In this document: piece after piece, positions 9,425 through 18,482 of the stretch
Position numbering within the stretch: the stretch's first letter is position 1
How the letters are laid out: the number at the start of each line of letters is the position of its first letter
Assembly (NCBI GenBank): GCA_937923255.1
Contig: CALAIL010000027.1
Location: 86,713-150,712 of the forward strand
Source: an uncultured Propionivibrio sp.
GTDB taxonomy: Bacteria > Pseudomonadota > Gammaproteobacteria > Burkholderiales > Rhodocyclaceae
Length of the DNA stretch: 64,000 bases
Direction: 5' to 3'
Notes under the pieces: model-generated
Seen by the model: only the letters and a program-made list of their open reading frames with translations
Databases searched by the model: none
Told to the model about the DNA's origin: nothing
Translations under genes and position numbers: made by a program

Positions 9425-10024
9425 TTACGCCGTCGCGCTCGGCTTCTTCCGGAAAATTGCGAAAAACGCGCGGATGCCCCGCCAGATTTTGGGCAGCAGC
9501 CAAAGCAGAAGAAGAATAAAAAGGCCAAGCAGAATCAGGAAAAGAATCGGGTGCGCCACAGCGATCCACAGCCCGGAGGCCGTCAGGACATCTTCGCCGA
9601 GCGAAGCCGTGACGTTGGAAAACGGTTCGGGTGACGTATTGATCAGCGCGCGACCGCCGGCCTTGGCGGCAAAGGTGCCGGCCGTCAGCGTGCCGCCGAG
9701 CAGCCCGGCGGCGACCATCAGCGCTGGGTCGTGTTCGCCCATGGCCAGTGCGGCCAGCAGCGCCCCGGCCGGGATGCGGATAAAGCCCTGGAGAGCATCC
9801 CAGAACGAATCGACGGCCGGCACCTTGTCGGCGAGAAATTCGATGCACAGCAAAACGCCGGAAAGGCCGATGATCCACGGGTTTTCGAGCACGCTGAGCG
9901 TCGCGGGCAGTTGCAGATAGCCGAGCCGCCCCAACAAACCCGCCAGAAAAACTACGGCATATAAGCGCATGCCGCTGGCCCAGGCCATGCCGCCAGCGAG
10001 CGCTAAGGATTGAAGGATATCCAT
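9425..10024 (-). CDS. DUF4126 membrane protein
   Basis: A 199-residue integral membrane protein of the DUF4126 type. It starts MDILQSLALAGGMAWASGMRLYAVVFLAGLLGRLG and has several hydrophobic helices, with a C-terminal pair (PILFLILLGLFILLLLW) and a basic tail. The segment LSVLENPWIIGLSGVLLCIEFLADKVPAVDSFWDALQGFIRIPAGALLA is characteristic. Function is unknown. It is convergent with the MBL-fold gene, with 143 bp between them in which I see no gene. Confidence 0.82.
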   Translation of the reverse strand: MDILQSLALAGGMAWASGMRLYAVVFLAGLLGRLGYLQLPATLSVLENPWIIGLSGVLLCIEFLADKVPAVDSFWDALQGFIRIPAGALLAALAMGEHDPALMVAAGLLGGTLTAGTFAAKAGGRALINTSPEPFSNVTASLGEDVLTASGLWIAVAHPILFLILLGLFILLLLWLLPKIWRGIRAFFAIFRKKPSATA

Positions 10025-10173
10025 GTCGGGAAATGCGGATGAGGAAAAAGCCGCCTATCAACGGGGGAGCGGACACCCTGCGGGGGAATGAGCATTTTAC
10101 GGAAAAGTACGGAAAAGAAATGATCACCAGATATTGCGGGAGGAATCATTCCAGTGCCGCCGGCGATCCCATT

Positions 10174-10419
10174 TTATTTTTGGCGGATCTTGCCGTAAAT
10201 CACCAGCAGGACGATGGCGGCAATGACCGAGGCAATGAACCCCGCGCCCTCGCCGGCCTGATACCAGCCAAGTGCCTGGCCGACGACGCCGGCGGTAAAC
10301 GCACCGCCGATGCCGAGCAGCACGGTCATGATGAACCCCATGTTTTCCTTGCCTGGATGCAGCAGCTTGGCGATAAGACCGATGATGAAACCGAGAATGA
10401 TCGTCCAGATGATACCCAT
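10174..10419 (-). CDS. GlsB/YeaQ/YmgE family stress-response membrane protein
   Basis: A small membrane protein (81 residues) of the transglycosylase-associated/GlsB family. MGIIWTIILGFIIGLIAKLLHPGKENMGFI and the glycine-rich second helix LLGIGGAFTAGVVGQALG match the family pattern; three hydrophobic helices are visible. Members are induced by envelope or general stress, but no biochemical role is established. An AGGT stretch lies upstream on the minus strand. The flanking genes are a DUF4126 membrane protein and yebC, all on the same strand but well separated. Confidence 0.88.
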   Translation of the reverse strand: MGIIWTIILGFIIGLIAKLLHPGKENMGFIMTVLLGIGGAFTAGVVGQALGWYQAGEGAGFIASVIAAIVLLVIYGKIRQK

Positions 10420-10544
10420 GAGATAACCTCCAGAAATAACGGCGATTGCGGGTGATTCAGCGTTGAAGCGCCGTCAGGTTGAATGTGCGAAGCGCGCAAC
10501 GCACAGGGGAAGAGGGAAAGTCTCGTGCAGAATCAAGTTCGCCT

Positions 10545-11270
10545 TCAGTCGTCGATGACCACGCTGGTGTACACCTCCTGCACGTCGTCCAGGCTTTCCA
10601 GCGCATCGAGCAGCTTTTGCATTTTGACGGCCTCTTCGCCGCTCAGTTCAGTTTCGTTTTCCGCCTTCATCGTGACCTGGCCGAATTCCGCCGTAAACCC
10701 GGCTGCCTCCAGTGCATCCTTAACCGCTATGTAATCGTTTGGCAGCGTGATGATTTCGATGGAGCCGTCATCGTTGGTGATCACATCATCCGCGCCGGCT
10801 TCGATCGCAGCGTCCATCAGCTTCGATTCATCGACGCCGGGCGCGAACAGCAGTTGGCCGCAATGCTTGAACTGGAAGGCCACGCAGCCGTCCGTGCCCA
10901 TGTTGCCGCCGTGCTTGGTAAAGGCGTGGCGCACATCGGCCACGGTGCGCGTCCTGTTGTCCGTCAGACAGTCGACCATAATTGCCGCGCCGCCGATGCC
11001 GTAACCTTCGTAGCGAATTTCCACATACTCGACGCCTTCCAGCTCGCCTGTGCCTTTTTTGATTGCGTTTTCGATCTTGTCCTTCGGCATGTTGCAGGCC
11101 TTGGCCTTGTCGACGGCCAGCCGCAGGCGCGGGTTGAATCCGGGGTCGCCGCCGCCCATCTTGGCGGCGACGGTAATCTCTTTGGCGACCTTGGAAAAGG
11201 CGGCGCCGCGTTTTTCATCCTGGCGTCCCTTGCGGTGCTGGATGTTGGCCCATTTGGAATGTCCGGCCAT
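10545..11270 (-). CDS. yebC: YebC/PmpR family transcriptional/translational regulator
   Basis: YebC, 241 residues. The start [22 protein letters not shown] is invariant in the family. The three-domain protein is complete through [22 protein letters not shown]. YebC proteins have been reported as DNA-binding regulators (PmpR), and more recent work on members of the family supports a role at ribosomes on stalled proline-rich stretches; the sequence here cannot decide between them. In many bacteria yebC precedes ruvC, which is not present here. A divergent HerA-like gene starts 191 bp away. Confidence 0.95.
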   Translation of the reverse strand: MAGHSKWANIQHRKGRQDEKRGAAFSKVAKEITVAAKMGGGDPGFNPRLRLAVDKAKACNMPKDKIENAIKKGTGELEGVEYVEIRYEGYGIGGAAIMVDCLTDNRTRTVADVRHAFTKHGGNMGTDGCVAFQFKHCGQLLFAPGVDESKLMDAAIEAGADDVITNDDGSIEIITLPNDYIAVKDALEAAGFTAEFGQVTMKAENETELSGEEAVKMQKLLDALESLDDVQEVYTSVVIDD

Positions 11271-11461
11271 GCTGTATTCTCCGACGTACAGTTGCGCGCG
11301 ATGGGGCTTGCCTACCGGCGCGATGCATTGGTTGATTGAGGGTTGATAAATGCTTGATAATCAGGGCAGCTATTTTATCATTCCCGTATTTGCATTGATG
11401 CCCGCCTGCTTGGGCGGATTTCCGGGCATTGCTGATTGATTCTTTTCGACAGGAGTTTGTT

Positions 11462-13048
11462 ATGGCTGAACCGCTTGTTGTCGCCCGCCACGGGCAAACC
11501 GATCTTGCCCTGCTGCCGGCATTGGCCAATCGCCACGGCCTGATTACCGGCGCGACGGGCACGGGCAAAACCGTGACCTTGCAGGTCTTGGCCGAGCGCT
11601 TTTCCTCCATCGGCGTGCCGGTGTTCATGGCTGACGTCAAAGGTGACCTGTCCGGCCTGGCCGCACCGGGCGCAGACAGCGACAAGCTCAAGCAGCGCCT
11701 GCAATCCCTGGGCATCAGCGACTGGACGCCGGAACGGTTTCCCGTCACCTTCTGGGACGTCACTGGCGAGCAGGGGCACCCGGTGCGGGCGACGGTTTCC
11801 GACATGGGGCCGGCTCTTTTCTCCCGCCTGCTCAAGCTCAACGACATCCAGTCGGGGGTTCTGCAACTCGTCTTCAAAATCGCCGACGACCAGGGGCTGC
11901 TCCTGCTCGACCTCAAGGATTTGCGGGCGATGGTGCAGCACGTCGGCGATTGCGCCAAAGAGTACACCACCGAATACGGCAACGTCTCGGCCGCCTCCAT
12001 CGGCGCCATCCAGCGCGGCCTGCTGGCGCTGGAACAGCAGGGCGGCGAGCGCTTCTTCGGCGAACCGATGCTCGATATCGCCGATCTGATGCAGACCGAC
12101 GGCGCACAGAACGGCAAAGGCCTCATCAACATCCTCGCCGCAGACAAACTGATGGCCTCGCCTGCGGTGTACTCGACCTTCCTGCTTTGGCTGCTCTCCG
12201 AACTGTTTGAAAGCCTGCCGGAAGTTGGCGACCCGGAAAAACCGCGGATGGTCTTCTTCTTCGACGAAGCCCACCTCCTCTTCAACGACGCGCCGCCCGC
12301 GCTGCTGGAGAAAATCGAACAAGTCGTGCGCCTGGTGCGCTCGAAAGGCGTCGGCATCTACTTCGTGACACAAAACCCGCTCGACATCCCCGACAAGGTA
12401 CTCGGCCAGCTCGGCAACCGCGTACAGCACGCACTGCGCGCCTTCACCCCGCGCGACCAGAAAGCCGTCGCTACGGCAGCGCAGACGCTGCGGCCAAACC
12501 CGGCCTTCGACGCGGCCGCGGTGATCACCGAACTGGGCGTGGGCGAAGCGCTCATCTCCTTCCTGGACGAAAAAGGGCGGCCGCACATCGTCGAGCGCGC
12601 CTTCATCCTGCCGCCGGCCTCGCGCATTGGCCCCTTGACGGCCGCAGAACGGCAGGCGGTCATCCAGGCCTCACTGGTCTATGGCGTGTACGAAAAAACG
12701 GTCGACCGCGAATCGGCCTTTGAAAAACTCAAAAACGCCGCCCAGGCAGCGCCGCAGGCCGGGCAACCGACAGCGGGCGCCGCATCGGGCGGCTACGGTC
12801 AAAAGCAAGTCGCCACGCCGGCGCAGAATGCGGGCGGGCAAACGACCGGGCAGGCGGGCGATGGCGGCGGCCTGCTCGGCAGCCTGGGCGACATCTTTGG
12901 GAGCAAAACCGGGCCGCGCGGCGGCCACCGCGAAGGCATCGCCGAATCCCTGGCCAAGAGCGCCGCGCGCGCCATCGGCTCGCAGGTTGGCCGCGAAATC
13001 ATCCGCGGCGTCCTCGGCTCGATCCTCGGCGGCTCAAAGCGGCGCTAA
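11462..13048 (+). CDS. HerA-like helicase / DUF853 ATPase
   Basis: A 528-residue FtsK/HerA-class P-loop ATPase of the DUF853 (YjgR-like) family. The start at 11462 is supported by ACAGGAG 7-8 bases upstream. Walker A is GATGTGKT (about residues 30-37) after GLI; Walker B is [13 protein letters not shown] (about 262-274); [33 protein letters not shown] is the sensor/arginine region. After residue about 430 there is a low-complexity Ala/Gly/Gln linker and a short C-terminal segment ([26 protein letters not shown]). Cellular role unknown; HerA itself works with NurA in archaeal end resection, but no NurA homologue is adjacent. Confidence 0.9.
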   Translation: MAEPLVVARHGQTDLALLPALANRHGLITGATGTGKTVTLQVLAERFSSIGVPVFMADVKGDLSGLAAPGADSDKLKQRLQSLGISDWTPERFPVTFWDVTGEQGHPVRATVSDMGPALFSRLLKLNDIQSGVLQLVFKIADDQGLLLLDLKDLRAMVQHVGDCAKEYTTEYGNVSAASIGAIQRGLLALEQQGGERFFGEPMLDIADLMQTDGAQNGKGLINILAADKLMASPAVYSTFLLWLLSELFESLPEVGDPEKPRMVFFFDEAHLLFNDAPPALLEKIEQVVRLVRSKGVGIYFVTQNPLDIPDKVLGQLGNRVQHALRAFTPRDQKAVATAAQTLRPNPAFDAAAVITELGVGEALISFLDEKGRPHIVERAFILPPASRIGPLTAAERQAVIQASLVYGVYEKTVDRESAFEKLKNAAQAAPQAGQPTAGAASGGYGQKQVATPAQNAGGQTTGQAGDGGGLLGSLGDIFGSKTGPRGGHREGIAESLAKSAARAIGSQVGREIIRGVLGSILGGSKRR

Positions 13049-13164
13049 ACCGGCGGGCCTTGGCTGTATATTTAAAAAGCAGCGGTCATGTCAGGCGTTA
13101 GCGGCGCGCTGCAATCCTTGGCGACAGCTCCCGGCGACGGTAAGCGTCGGCGGCGCTAAACCCG

Positions 13165-13495
13165 CCGGCCTGTAGCCCGCGTGTTTCGGGCATTCCAGCA
13201 GGCGGTTCCCTGTAGCCCCCGTATTTACGGCCTTCCCGAGAAGGTTGCCCTGAAACCCGTATGAATAGGGCGATGTAGCGATGCCTGCCCGCCAGCCCAG
13301 TGTTTACGATGGCTGTAGCGGCACCTATCCGCAAACGCCCTAAATACACGGGCTTCCGGGCAGGCTATTTTGGGATTGCGATCAACGATGGGCGGATTGA
13401 TGCACGCCGCTCTCTGTCTTGCAGCCTTAGCAGCAGCCTGCGCCTTTCAGGGCAAACGGCCCGCACATGCCCAGTACACTAGGGCTACAGGCCAT
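13165..13495. repeat. Intergenic repeat cluster A
   Basis: A non-coding mosaic of the window's repeat family. It contains TGTAGCCCGCGTG-type modules, ACCCGTATGAATAGGG, CCAGCCCAGTGTTTAC, CGCAAACGCCCTAAATAC and GGGCTTCCGGGCAG, ending in a tract with TGCACGCCGCTCTCTGTC. From 13243 onward it is nearly identical to 17229 onward, and the shared block continues to 13658. Confidence 0.85.
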
Positions 13496-13570
13496 TGATT
13501 ATAAAGGGTATTCTGCTCGTTTCCCATTGCCCGCTGCCCGCGATGGCGCGCCCTAGCCTGACTTGGGTTG

Positions 13571-13658
13571 TTATCCCCGCCCGAGCCGCCGGCAGATTTC
13601 CAGGGTGAGTTCGGCCTGGTTCATCGAGTAGAAGTGCAGGCCGGGGGCGCCGCCGGCG
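13571..13658 (-). pseudogene. Duplicated 3' fragment of metF
   Basis: These 88 bp repeat the last 29 or so codons of metF (17616-17703) with one visible base change and the same stop codon. There is no start and nothing of metF beyond them; at 13659 the sequence turns into unrelated DNA. It is the end of a 416-bp duplicated block. It cannot encode a working reductase. Confidence 0.85.
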
Positions 13659-13699
13659 CAGAAATGCAGGCGCAGCGACTGGGCCGGGCGAAAGCCTGC

Positions 13700-14035
13700 A
13701 AACAGGGCAGAAAACATAAAATGCCCGGAGGCCCGCGTAAATAAAGGGCTTCAGAGCATCAAAAAACATAAATCGGAAAATAACGGCTTTCTTTGCTGGA
13801 ATACCGCGTTAGCTTGTCTTGCCTTTTATAGCGGCTTCCTTTGCCGAGATACTGCGTTGCTGTGTTGGCCTGGCTTTGCCGTACTCAATGTACTGTCTGC
13901 GGCTTGCGCCTTGTCTTTGGGCAAAGTCGGGCCGCTATTTAAGCTTTCGGAGTGCTCCGATGAAACCCGCGTGGATAGGGCGTTCCCCGGTACCCTCTCC
14001 GAAACCCGCGTGGATAGGGCCTCTCCGGGCAGGGG
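13700..14035. repeat. Intergenic repeat cluster B with hairpin modules
   Basis: Non-coding. It includes a short GCCCGCGTAAATAAAGGGC module flanked by the 10-bp direct repeat AAAACATAAA (13711-13720 and 13763-13772). Two modules of the GGCTTCCTTTGCC type follow, then GGGCAAAGTCGGGCCGCTATTTAAGC and two copies of GAAACCCGCGTGGATAGGGC (near 13961 and 14001). Related sequence is found at 17145-17215 and 18848-18917. The cluster ends about 55 bp before the next gene. Confidence 0.75.
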
Positions 14036-14090
14036 CTTATCGTGCGCCGTGCGCCTGACTATAATCGCCAGACAAGATTCTGGAGGGAGC

Positions 14091-15464
14091 ATGGCGCAGC
14101 AATCAGACGAACGCAAAACTCACCGCCGCAGCGGGCGGCGCGCCGGGTCGGATGAGGCGCAAACGGTATTCACCATGCAGGAGGCCGATGCGCCGGACAT
14201 TGTGCCCTTCTGGCAGCGTCTGCCGGAATTTTTCCGCTATCCGCTGCACGCCGAACCGCTCATGTACATGGTTTTGTTGTCGCTGGCGACGCTGGTCGGC
14301 GCGCTGTTTTCGCCGCTGCTCGTGCAGTTGGCCGCGTGGCTGTTTTTCATCCGCTATGCCTACGAGGTGCTCGATGAAACGGCCATCGGCCGCCTCGACC
14401 CCGACAAGTACCACGTGTCCAGCGCTTCGGGGCGCGACAGTCTGCCGTACAAGCAGTTTGCCATTTTTGTGGCGCTGATCTTTTTGCTGGTCTTTGCTGC
14501 GCGCGCCGGCGGGCTGATCTACGGCGCGGTGCTGATTTTTATCTTGCTCTCGCTGCCGGCCAGCGTAATCAACCTGACGATGACGCGCAGCTTCTGGGCG
14601 GGTGTTAACCCCCTCGCTGCCATCAGCGTCATGACGACCATCGGCCTGCCGTATCTGGCGCTGTGCGCTTTTCTCTTTCTGCTTTTTGCCAGTGATGCGA
14701 CGCTGCTGGCGCTGCTGAAGCCGCATCTGCCACTCTGGCTGATTATGCCTGTGCGCAATTTTGTCGACATGTATTTCACGCTGATCATGTTCCACATGAT
14801 GGGCTACGTGGTGTATCAGAACCATCAGGCGCTGGGCATCGACGTGCTGACGCCGCCAAACAACGCGCGCGCAGACGGGGGCGAAGCGCCCCCGTCTGCG
14901 GAAGATACCATCGGCCAGCTCATCGGCGCCGGCCAGATTGAAGAAGCGCTGGATCTGGCCGAGGACGCGCAGCTCAGCGCGCCGGACGACCTGCGCGCCA
15001 ATGCGCGTTACCACAAGCTGCTGGCGCTGGCGGGGCGCGAAGATCGCCTGCGGGAACACGCTAGAACTTACCTCACGTTGCTGCTGGACAAAAAGCGCGG
15101 CGACGAGGCGCTGAAGCTGTTTGACGAAATGCGCGCGCGCGACGCCGACTTTGCGCCAAAGCAGCCGGCGCAGCTTTTGCCGCTGGCTAGGGCGCTGCGC
15201 GGACGGCGGCGCTTTAAAGAGGCACTGGTTCTGCTCAAGGGCTTCGACAAACGCTTTCCGGGTCACGCCGACATCCCCGCCGTCTACCTTTTTGTCGCGC
15301 AGGTTCTGAGCGAAAACCTGCATCAGGATGCACTCGCGCAACAGATATTAAACGGCTTGCTGGCGCATTACCCGGATCACCCCACGCGGATAGAGGCGCG
15401 CCAGTTGCTCGCGGTGATTGCGCAGATGCAGGCGAAGCCGCCGGCGCAACAGCAGACGAAATAG
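14091..15464 (+). CDS. Membrane protein with C-terminal TPR-like repeats
   Basis: A 457-residue protein of unknown function. The ATG at 14091 follows an ideal ribosome-binding site (TGGAGGGAGC). The charged N-terminal segment is cytosolic; residues about 60-240 hold five or six hydrophobic helices. Residues about 275-450 are alpha-helical and look like tetratricopeptide repeats (IGQLIGAGQIEEALDLAEDAQ, ...DEALKLFDEM..., ...RFKEALVLLKGF...). Such proteins usually scaffold envelope complexes, but no partner can be named. The convergent rhomboid gene also ends in TPR-like repeats, which may or may not be meaningful. No catalytic motif is seen. Confidence 0.7.
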   Translation: MAQQSDERKTHRRSGRRAGSDEAQTVFTMQEADAPDIVPFWQRLPEFFRYPLHAEPLMYMVLLSLATLVGALFSPLLVQLAAWLFFIRYAYEVLDETAIGRLDPDKYHVSSASGRDSLPYKQFAIFVALIFLLVFAARAGGLIYGAVLIFILLSLPASVINLTMTRSFWAGVNPLAAISVMTTIGLPYLALCAFLFLLFASDATLLALLKPHLPLWLIMPVRNFVDMYFTLIMFHMMGYVVYQNHQALGIDVLTPPNNARADGGEAPPSAEDTIGQLIGAGQIEEALDLAEDAQLSAPDDLRANARYHKLLALAGREDRLREHARTYLTLLLDKKRGDEALKLFDEMRARDADFAPKQPAQLLPLARALRGRRRFKEALVLLKGFDKRFPGHADIPAVYLFVAQVLSENLHQDALAQQILNGLLAHYPDHPTRIEARQLLAVIAQMQAKPPAQQQTK

Positions 15465-15500
15465 CAGACGAAATAGCGGCGGGCAGGGAAGAACGCAGCT

Positions 15501-17009
15501 TTAGTTTCTGATGATTGCCGCCGTGCGCGCCGCTTCGCTATCCGGGTGCTGCGCGTGCAGGCGCGCGATCAGCGCATCGCGCCCGGCGGCATTGCCAGCT
15601 TTCTGGTATGCCCCGGCCACCCGCAGGAGCAAATCGGGCAGGCGCGCATCTTTCGGCGCGCGGCGCGCCAGCGCCTGCGTCAGCCGCTCGGCGTCGGCGG
15701 TGTAGCCCGCGCGCGCCAGATGGCGGATCAGCGAAACCAGCAGGTCGGCGCTCAAACGCACCGTCGGTCGCGCCTGCTTGAGGTAATCAAAAAAGCACTC
15801 GCGCACCAGGCGTTCGCTGTCGGGCGCGTTTTCGGGCAGCGTAAAAATCAGCGCCGCTGCGCGGTGATAATCCTCGCTTGCCGGCGCGTAGCGCGCCACC
15901 TGGTAATAACGTTCCAGCACCGCGATGTCGCGCGGATGTTTGCGGGCAAGGCGAGCGAGCGCCTGGCGCGCTTCGTCGATGCGCAGCTCGCCCAGCAGCG
16001 CATCAATTTTCGCCAGTTGCCCAGGCAGCAAAGGCGGCAAAGGGGCGGTGTGCGCTTCATTTGTCGGCGCGGCGGTGCGCGGCCGGCCAAGGATTTTTTC
16101 GTACACACGCAGCGCGGCAATCAGCGCTGCGCCCGTCACCAGTCCGCCAAAGTGCGCCATGTAGGCGACCCCGCTGCCGCGGGCGAAGAAATGCTGATAC
16201 AGCTCCCCAATCAGCCAGTACGGCAGCATGATGATTGCCGGCGCGGTAAAGAAACCAAAATAGACGAGCGCCCAGTAGAAAAAGCGGATTTTCTGAAAGC
16301 CGTACAGCGCCACGAACATCGCCATCACGCCGGAAATCGCCCCCGATGCGCCGATGACCGTATTCATGTTCGCACTGCTGAACAGCCAGAAAAAAGCCAC
16401 TGCACCCAGGCCAGACAACAGGTAGAAACAGAGATAACGTCGCCAGCCCAGCGTCTTCTCGACCAGGCAGCCGATGATGAACAGAATCGCCATGTTGCCG
16501 AGCAGGTGGGAGAAATCGCCGTGCAGGAACATGTGCCCGAATAGCGACGCCAACGTGGGCGCGGTGGTTTTAAAGCCGAAGCGGTTGGTCAGTGGGGGAC
16601 GCTTGTTTTGCCGCCGCTCGTATTCGTTGCGCGCTTCCCGCCATTCGGCGTATTTGACGTTGCTGGGGGTGATGATTTTGTCTGCGCGCAACTGCTGCAT
16701 GAAGGACTCGTCCGTTTCCATTTTCTGAAGCACAGGAAACCATTTGTCGTTTTGGTCCATTTGGGCAAGCGCCTGTTCGGCGTCTATCGCCTCGCGCACG
16801 TGCCCGCGCGCTTCGAGATGTTTGACGTAGCGCGGCAGTTCGATCTGCGGCAACGTTGACTCTGCGTAATAGTAGTAAGCGCGTAGCGCGCGCGCATTCT
16901 CATCGTGCTGCACGCCGAAATAAATCAGTGTGTTGACCAGAATCAGAAGCAGCGTGACCAGCGGCGGAATGCGCCAGTCCAGGCCACGGCTAACAGGAAG
17001 AATGAGCAT
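15501..17009 (-). CDS. Rhomboid family intramembrane serine protease with TPR-like tail
   Basis: A 502-residue rhomboid protease. The catalytic motif GASGAISG is at about 220-227 (Ser222) and the partner histidine at about 286 (YMAHFGG). Hydrophobic helices begin at residue 15 (PPLVTLLLILVNTLIYF) and cluster at about 165-310, with a large periplasmic loop between the first and second. After about residue 335 comes a helical TPR-like region (IDALLGELRIDEARQALARLARKHP...). Rhomboids cleave single-pass membrane proteins within the bilayer; the substrate here is unknown. It ends 36 bp from the convergent TPR membrane protein gene. Confidence 0.9.
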   Translation of the reverse strand: MLILPVSRGLDWRIPPLVTLLLILVNTLIYFGVQHDENARALRAYYYYAESTLPQIELPRYVKHLEARGHVREAIDAEQALAQMDQNDKWFPVLQKMETDESFMQQLRADKIITPSNVKYAEWREARNEYERRQNKRPPLTNRFGFKTTAPTLASLFGHMFLHGDFSHLLGNMAILFIIGCLVEKTLGWRRYLCFYLLSGLGAVAFFWLFSSANMNTVIGASGAISGVMAMFVALYGFQKIRFFYWALVYFGFFTAPAIIMLPYWLIGELYQHFFARGSGVAYMAHFGGLVTGAALIAALRVYEKILGRPRTAAPTNEAHTAPLPPLLPGQLAKIDALLGELRIDEARQALARLARKHPRDIAVLERYYQVARYAPASEDYHRAAALIFTLPENAPDSERLVRECFFDYLKQARPTVRLSADLLVSLIRHLARAGYTADAERLTQALARRAPKDARLPDLLLRVAGAYQKAGNAAGRDALIARLHAQHPDSEAARTAAIIRN

Positions 17010-17169
17010 GGGGCGATTATGCCGGGAATCTATCTGCCTAATCCAGTGCCCGCTCTGAACATGGCGGTTCCATCTGCCAAACGTTTGTCTGCTCCTCGCG
17101 CCCCTGTTTAAAGAGGCAGTGCCTGAAGGGCTGAGGGTAACCGTTTTTTTACAGGCAAAGTCCAGCTGC

Positions 17170-17497
17170 TATTAAGCTTTCGGGGCACGCCTCTGGAACC
17201 CGCGTGGATAAAGGATCTCCGGGTAGGTTACCCTGAAACCCGCATGAATAGGTCAATGTAGCGATGCCTGCCCGCCAGCCCAGTGTTTACGCGGGCTTCA
17301 GCGGCGCCTGTCCGCAAACGCCCTAAATACGCGGGCTTCCGGGCAGGCTATTTTCGGATTCCGATCAACGATGGGCGGATTGATGCACGCCGCTCTCTGT
17401 CTTGCAGCCTTAGCAGCAGCCTGCGCCTTTCAGGGCAAATGGCCCGCATATGCCCAGTACACTAGGGCTACAGGCCATTGATTGTAAATAGAATTTT
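17170..17497. repeat. Intergenic repeat cluster C
   Basis: A mosaic of the same modules as cluster A: ATTAAGCTTTCGG, GAACCCGCGTGGATAAAGG, AACCCGCATGAATAGG, CCAGCCCAGTGTTTACGC, CGCAAACGCCCTAAATACGC and GGGCTTCCGGGCAG. From 17229 it matches 13243 onward almost base for base. No coding sequence is present between the rhomboid start (17009) and the metF stop (17616). Confidence 0.85.
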
Positions 17498-17586
17498 CCC
17501 GTTGCCCGTTGCCCGTTGCCCGTTGCCCGTTGCTCATTGCCCGTTGCTCATTGCCCGCTGCTCATTGCCCGCTGCCCGCTGCCCGC
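17498..17586. repeat. Heptanucleotide tandem repeat (CCCGTTG)n
   Basis: Twelve consecutive 7-bp units, CCCGTTG with variants CTCATTG and CCCGCTG, followed by a partial unit. The homologous place in the duplicated block (about 13523-13541) has only two or so units, so the array has expanded or contracted since duplication. It lies 30 bp downstream of the metF stop and is non-coding. Confidence 0.92.
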
Positions 17587-17615
17587 GATGGGTGGCCCTA
17601 GCCTGACTTGGGTTG

Positions 17616-18440
17616 TTATCCCCGCCCGAGCCGCCGGCAGATTTCCAGGGTGAGTTCGGCCTGGTTCATCGAGTAGAAGTGCAAGCCGGGGGCGCCGCCG
17701 GCGAGCAGGCGTTCGCACAGGCGGGTGACGAGGTCCAGGCCGAAGGCGCGGATGGACGCCGTGTCGTCGCCGAGGCTTTCGAAAGTCCGCCGCATCCAGC
17801 GCGGCAGTTCGGCGCCGCAGGCGTCGGAAAAGCGCGCCAGCTTGAAGAAGCTGACGATCGGCATGATGCCGGGGATGACGGGGATGTCGACGCCGCGCGC
17901 GCGGATTTCGTCGACGAAGTGGAAATAGGCGTCGGCGTTATAGAAGTATTGGGTGATCGCCAAATTGGCGCCGGCCTTGGCTTTGCGGGCAAAGGCGTCG
18001 AGATCCTCGCGCGGGGAGCGCGCCTGCGGGTGCCATTCCGGGTAGGCGGCGACGGCGAGGCGGAAGGTGTCGCCGGTTTCGGCGCGGATGAATTCGACAA
18101 GTTCGCTGGCGTAGCGGAATTCGCCGGCTTCGGCCATGCCGGAGGGCAGGTCGCCGCGCAGTGCGACGAGGCGGCGGATGCCGCGTGCCTGGTAATCAGC
18201 GAGGATTTCGCGGATGTTTTCGCGCGTCGAGCCGATGCAGGAAAGATGCGGGGCAACGGGCTGGCCGGCTTCGGCAATGTCCCGGCAGACGGCGAAGGTG
18301 CGTTCGCGCGTCGAGCCGCCGGCGCCGAAGGTGACGGAGAAGAAATCGGGCTGGAGCGCCGCCAGTTGGCTCCGCACGGCGCGCAATTTTTCAAGTCCCT
18401 CGCCGGTTTGCGGAGGGAAAAATTCGATGGAAAGTTGCAT
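17616..18440 (-). CDS. metF: 5,10-methylenetetrahydrofolate reductase
   Basis: MetF, 274 residues, the bacterial single-domain length. This FAD enzyme reduces 5,10-methylene-THF to 5-methyl-THF, the methyl donor for methionine synthesis. The N-terminus MQLSIEFFPPQTGEG has the catalytic Glu of the SxEFFPP motif; VTFGAGGSTRERT, LVALRGDLPSG and the segment ITQYFYNADAYFHFVDE match the family. It is the third gene of the ahcY operon, 42 bp after the holin-like gene, so it is probably controlled by the SAH riboswitch. Its last 88 bp also occur as a duplicate at 13571-13658. Confidence 0.97.
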   Translation of the reverse strand: MQLSIEFFPPQTGEGLEKLRAVRSQLAALQPDFFSVTFGAGGSTRERTFAVCRDIAEAGQPVAPHLSCIGSTRENIREILADYQARGIRRLVALRGDLPSGMAEAGEFRYASELVEFIRAETGDTFRLAVAAYPEWHPQARSPREDLDAFARKAKAGANLAITQYFYNADAYFHFVDEIRARGVDIPVIPGIMPIVSFFKLARFSDACGAELPRWMRRTFESLGDDTASIRAFGLDLVTRLCERLLAGGAPGLHFYSMNQAELTLEICRRLGRG

Positions 18441-18482
18441 GGGCGTGATGTGGATCGGAAATCAGAGGAGTCGGGGAAAAGA

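Noticed and set aside
11215..12586. Two long minus-strand frames opposite the HerA-like gene
   Set aside because: Walker motifs and conserved start belong to the plus-strand gene; the minus frames have skewed Arg/Ser/Ala composition.
13165..13495. CRISPR array
   Set aside because: The repeats are not evenly spaced, occur in both orientations and have no uniform spacers; no cas genes are present.
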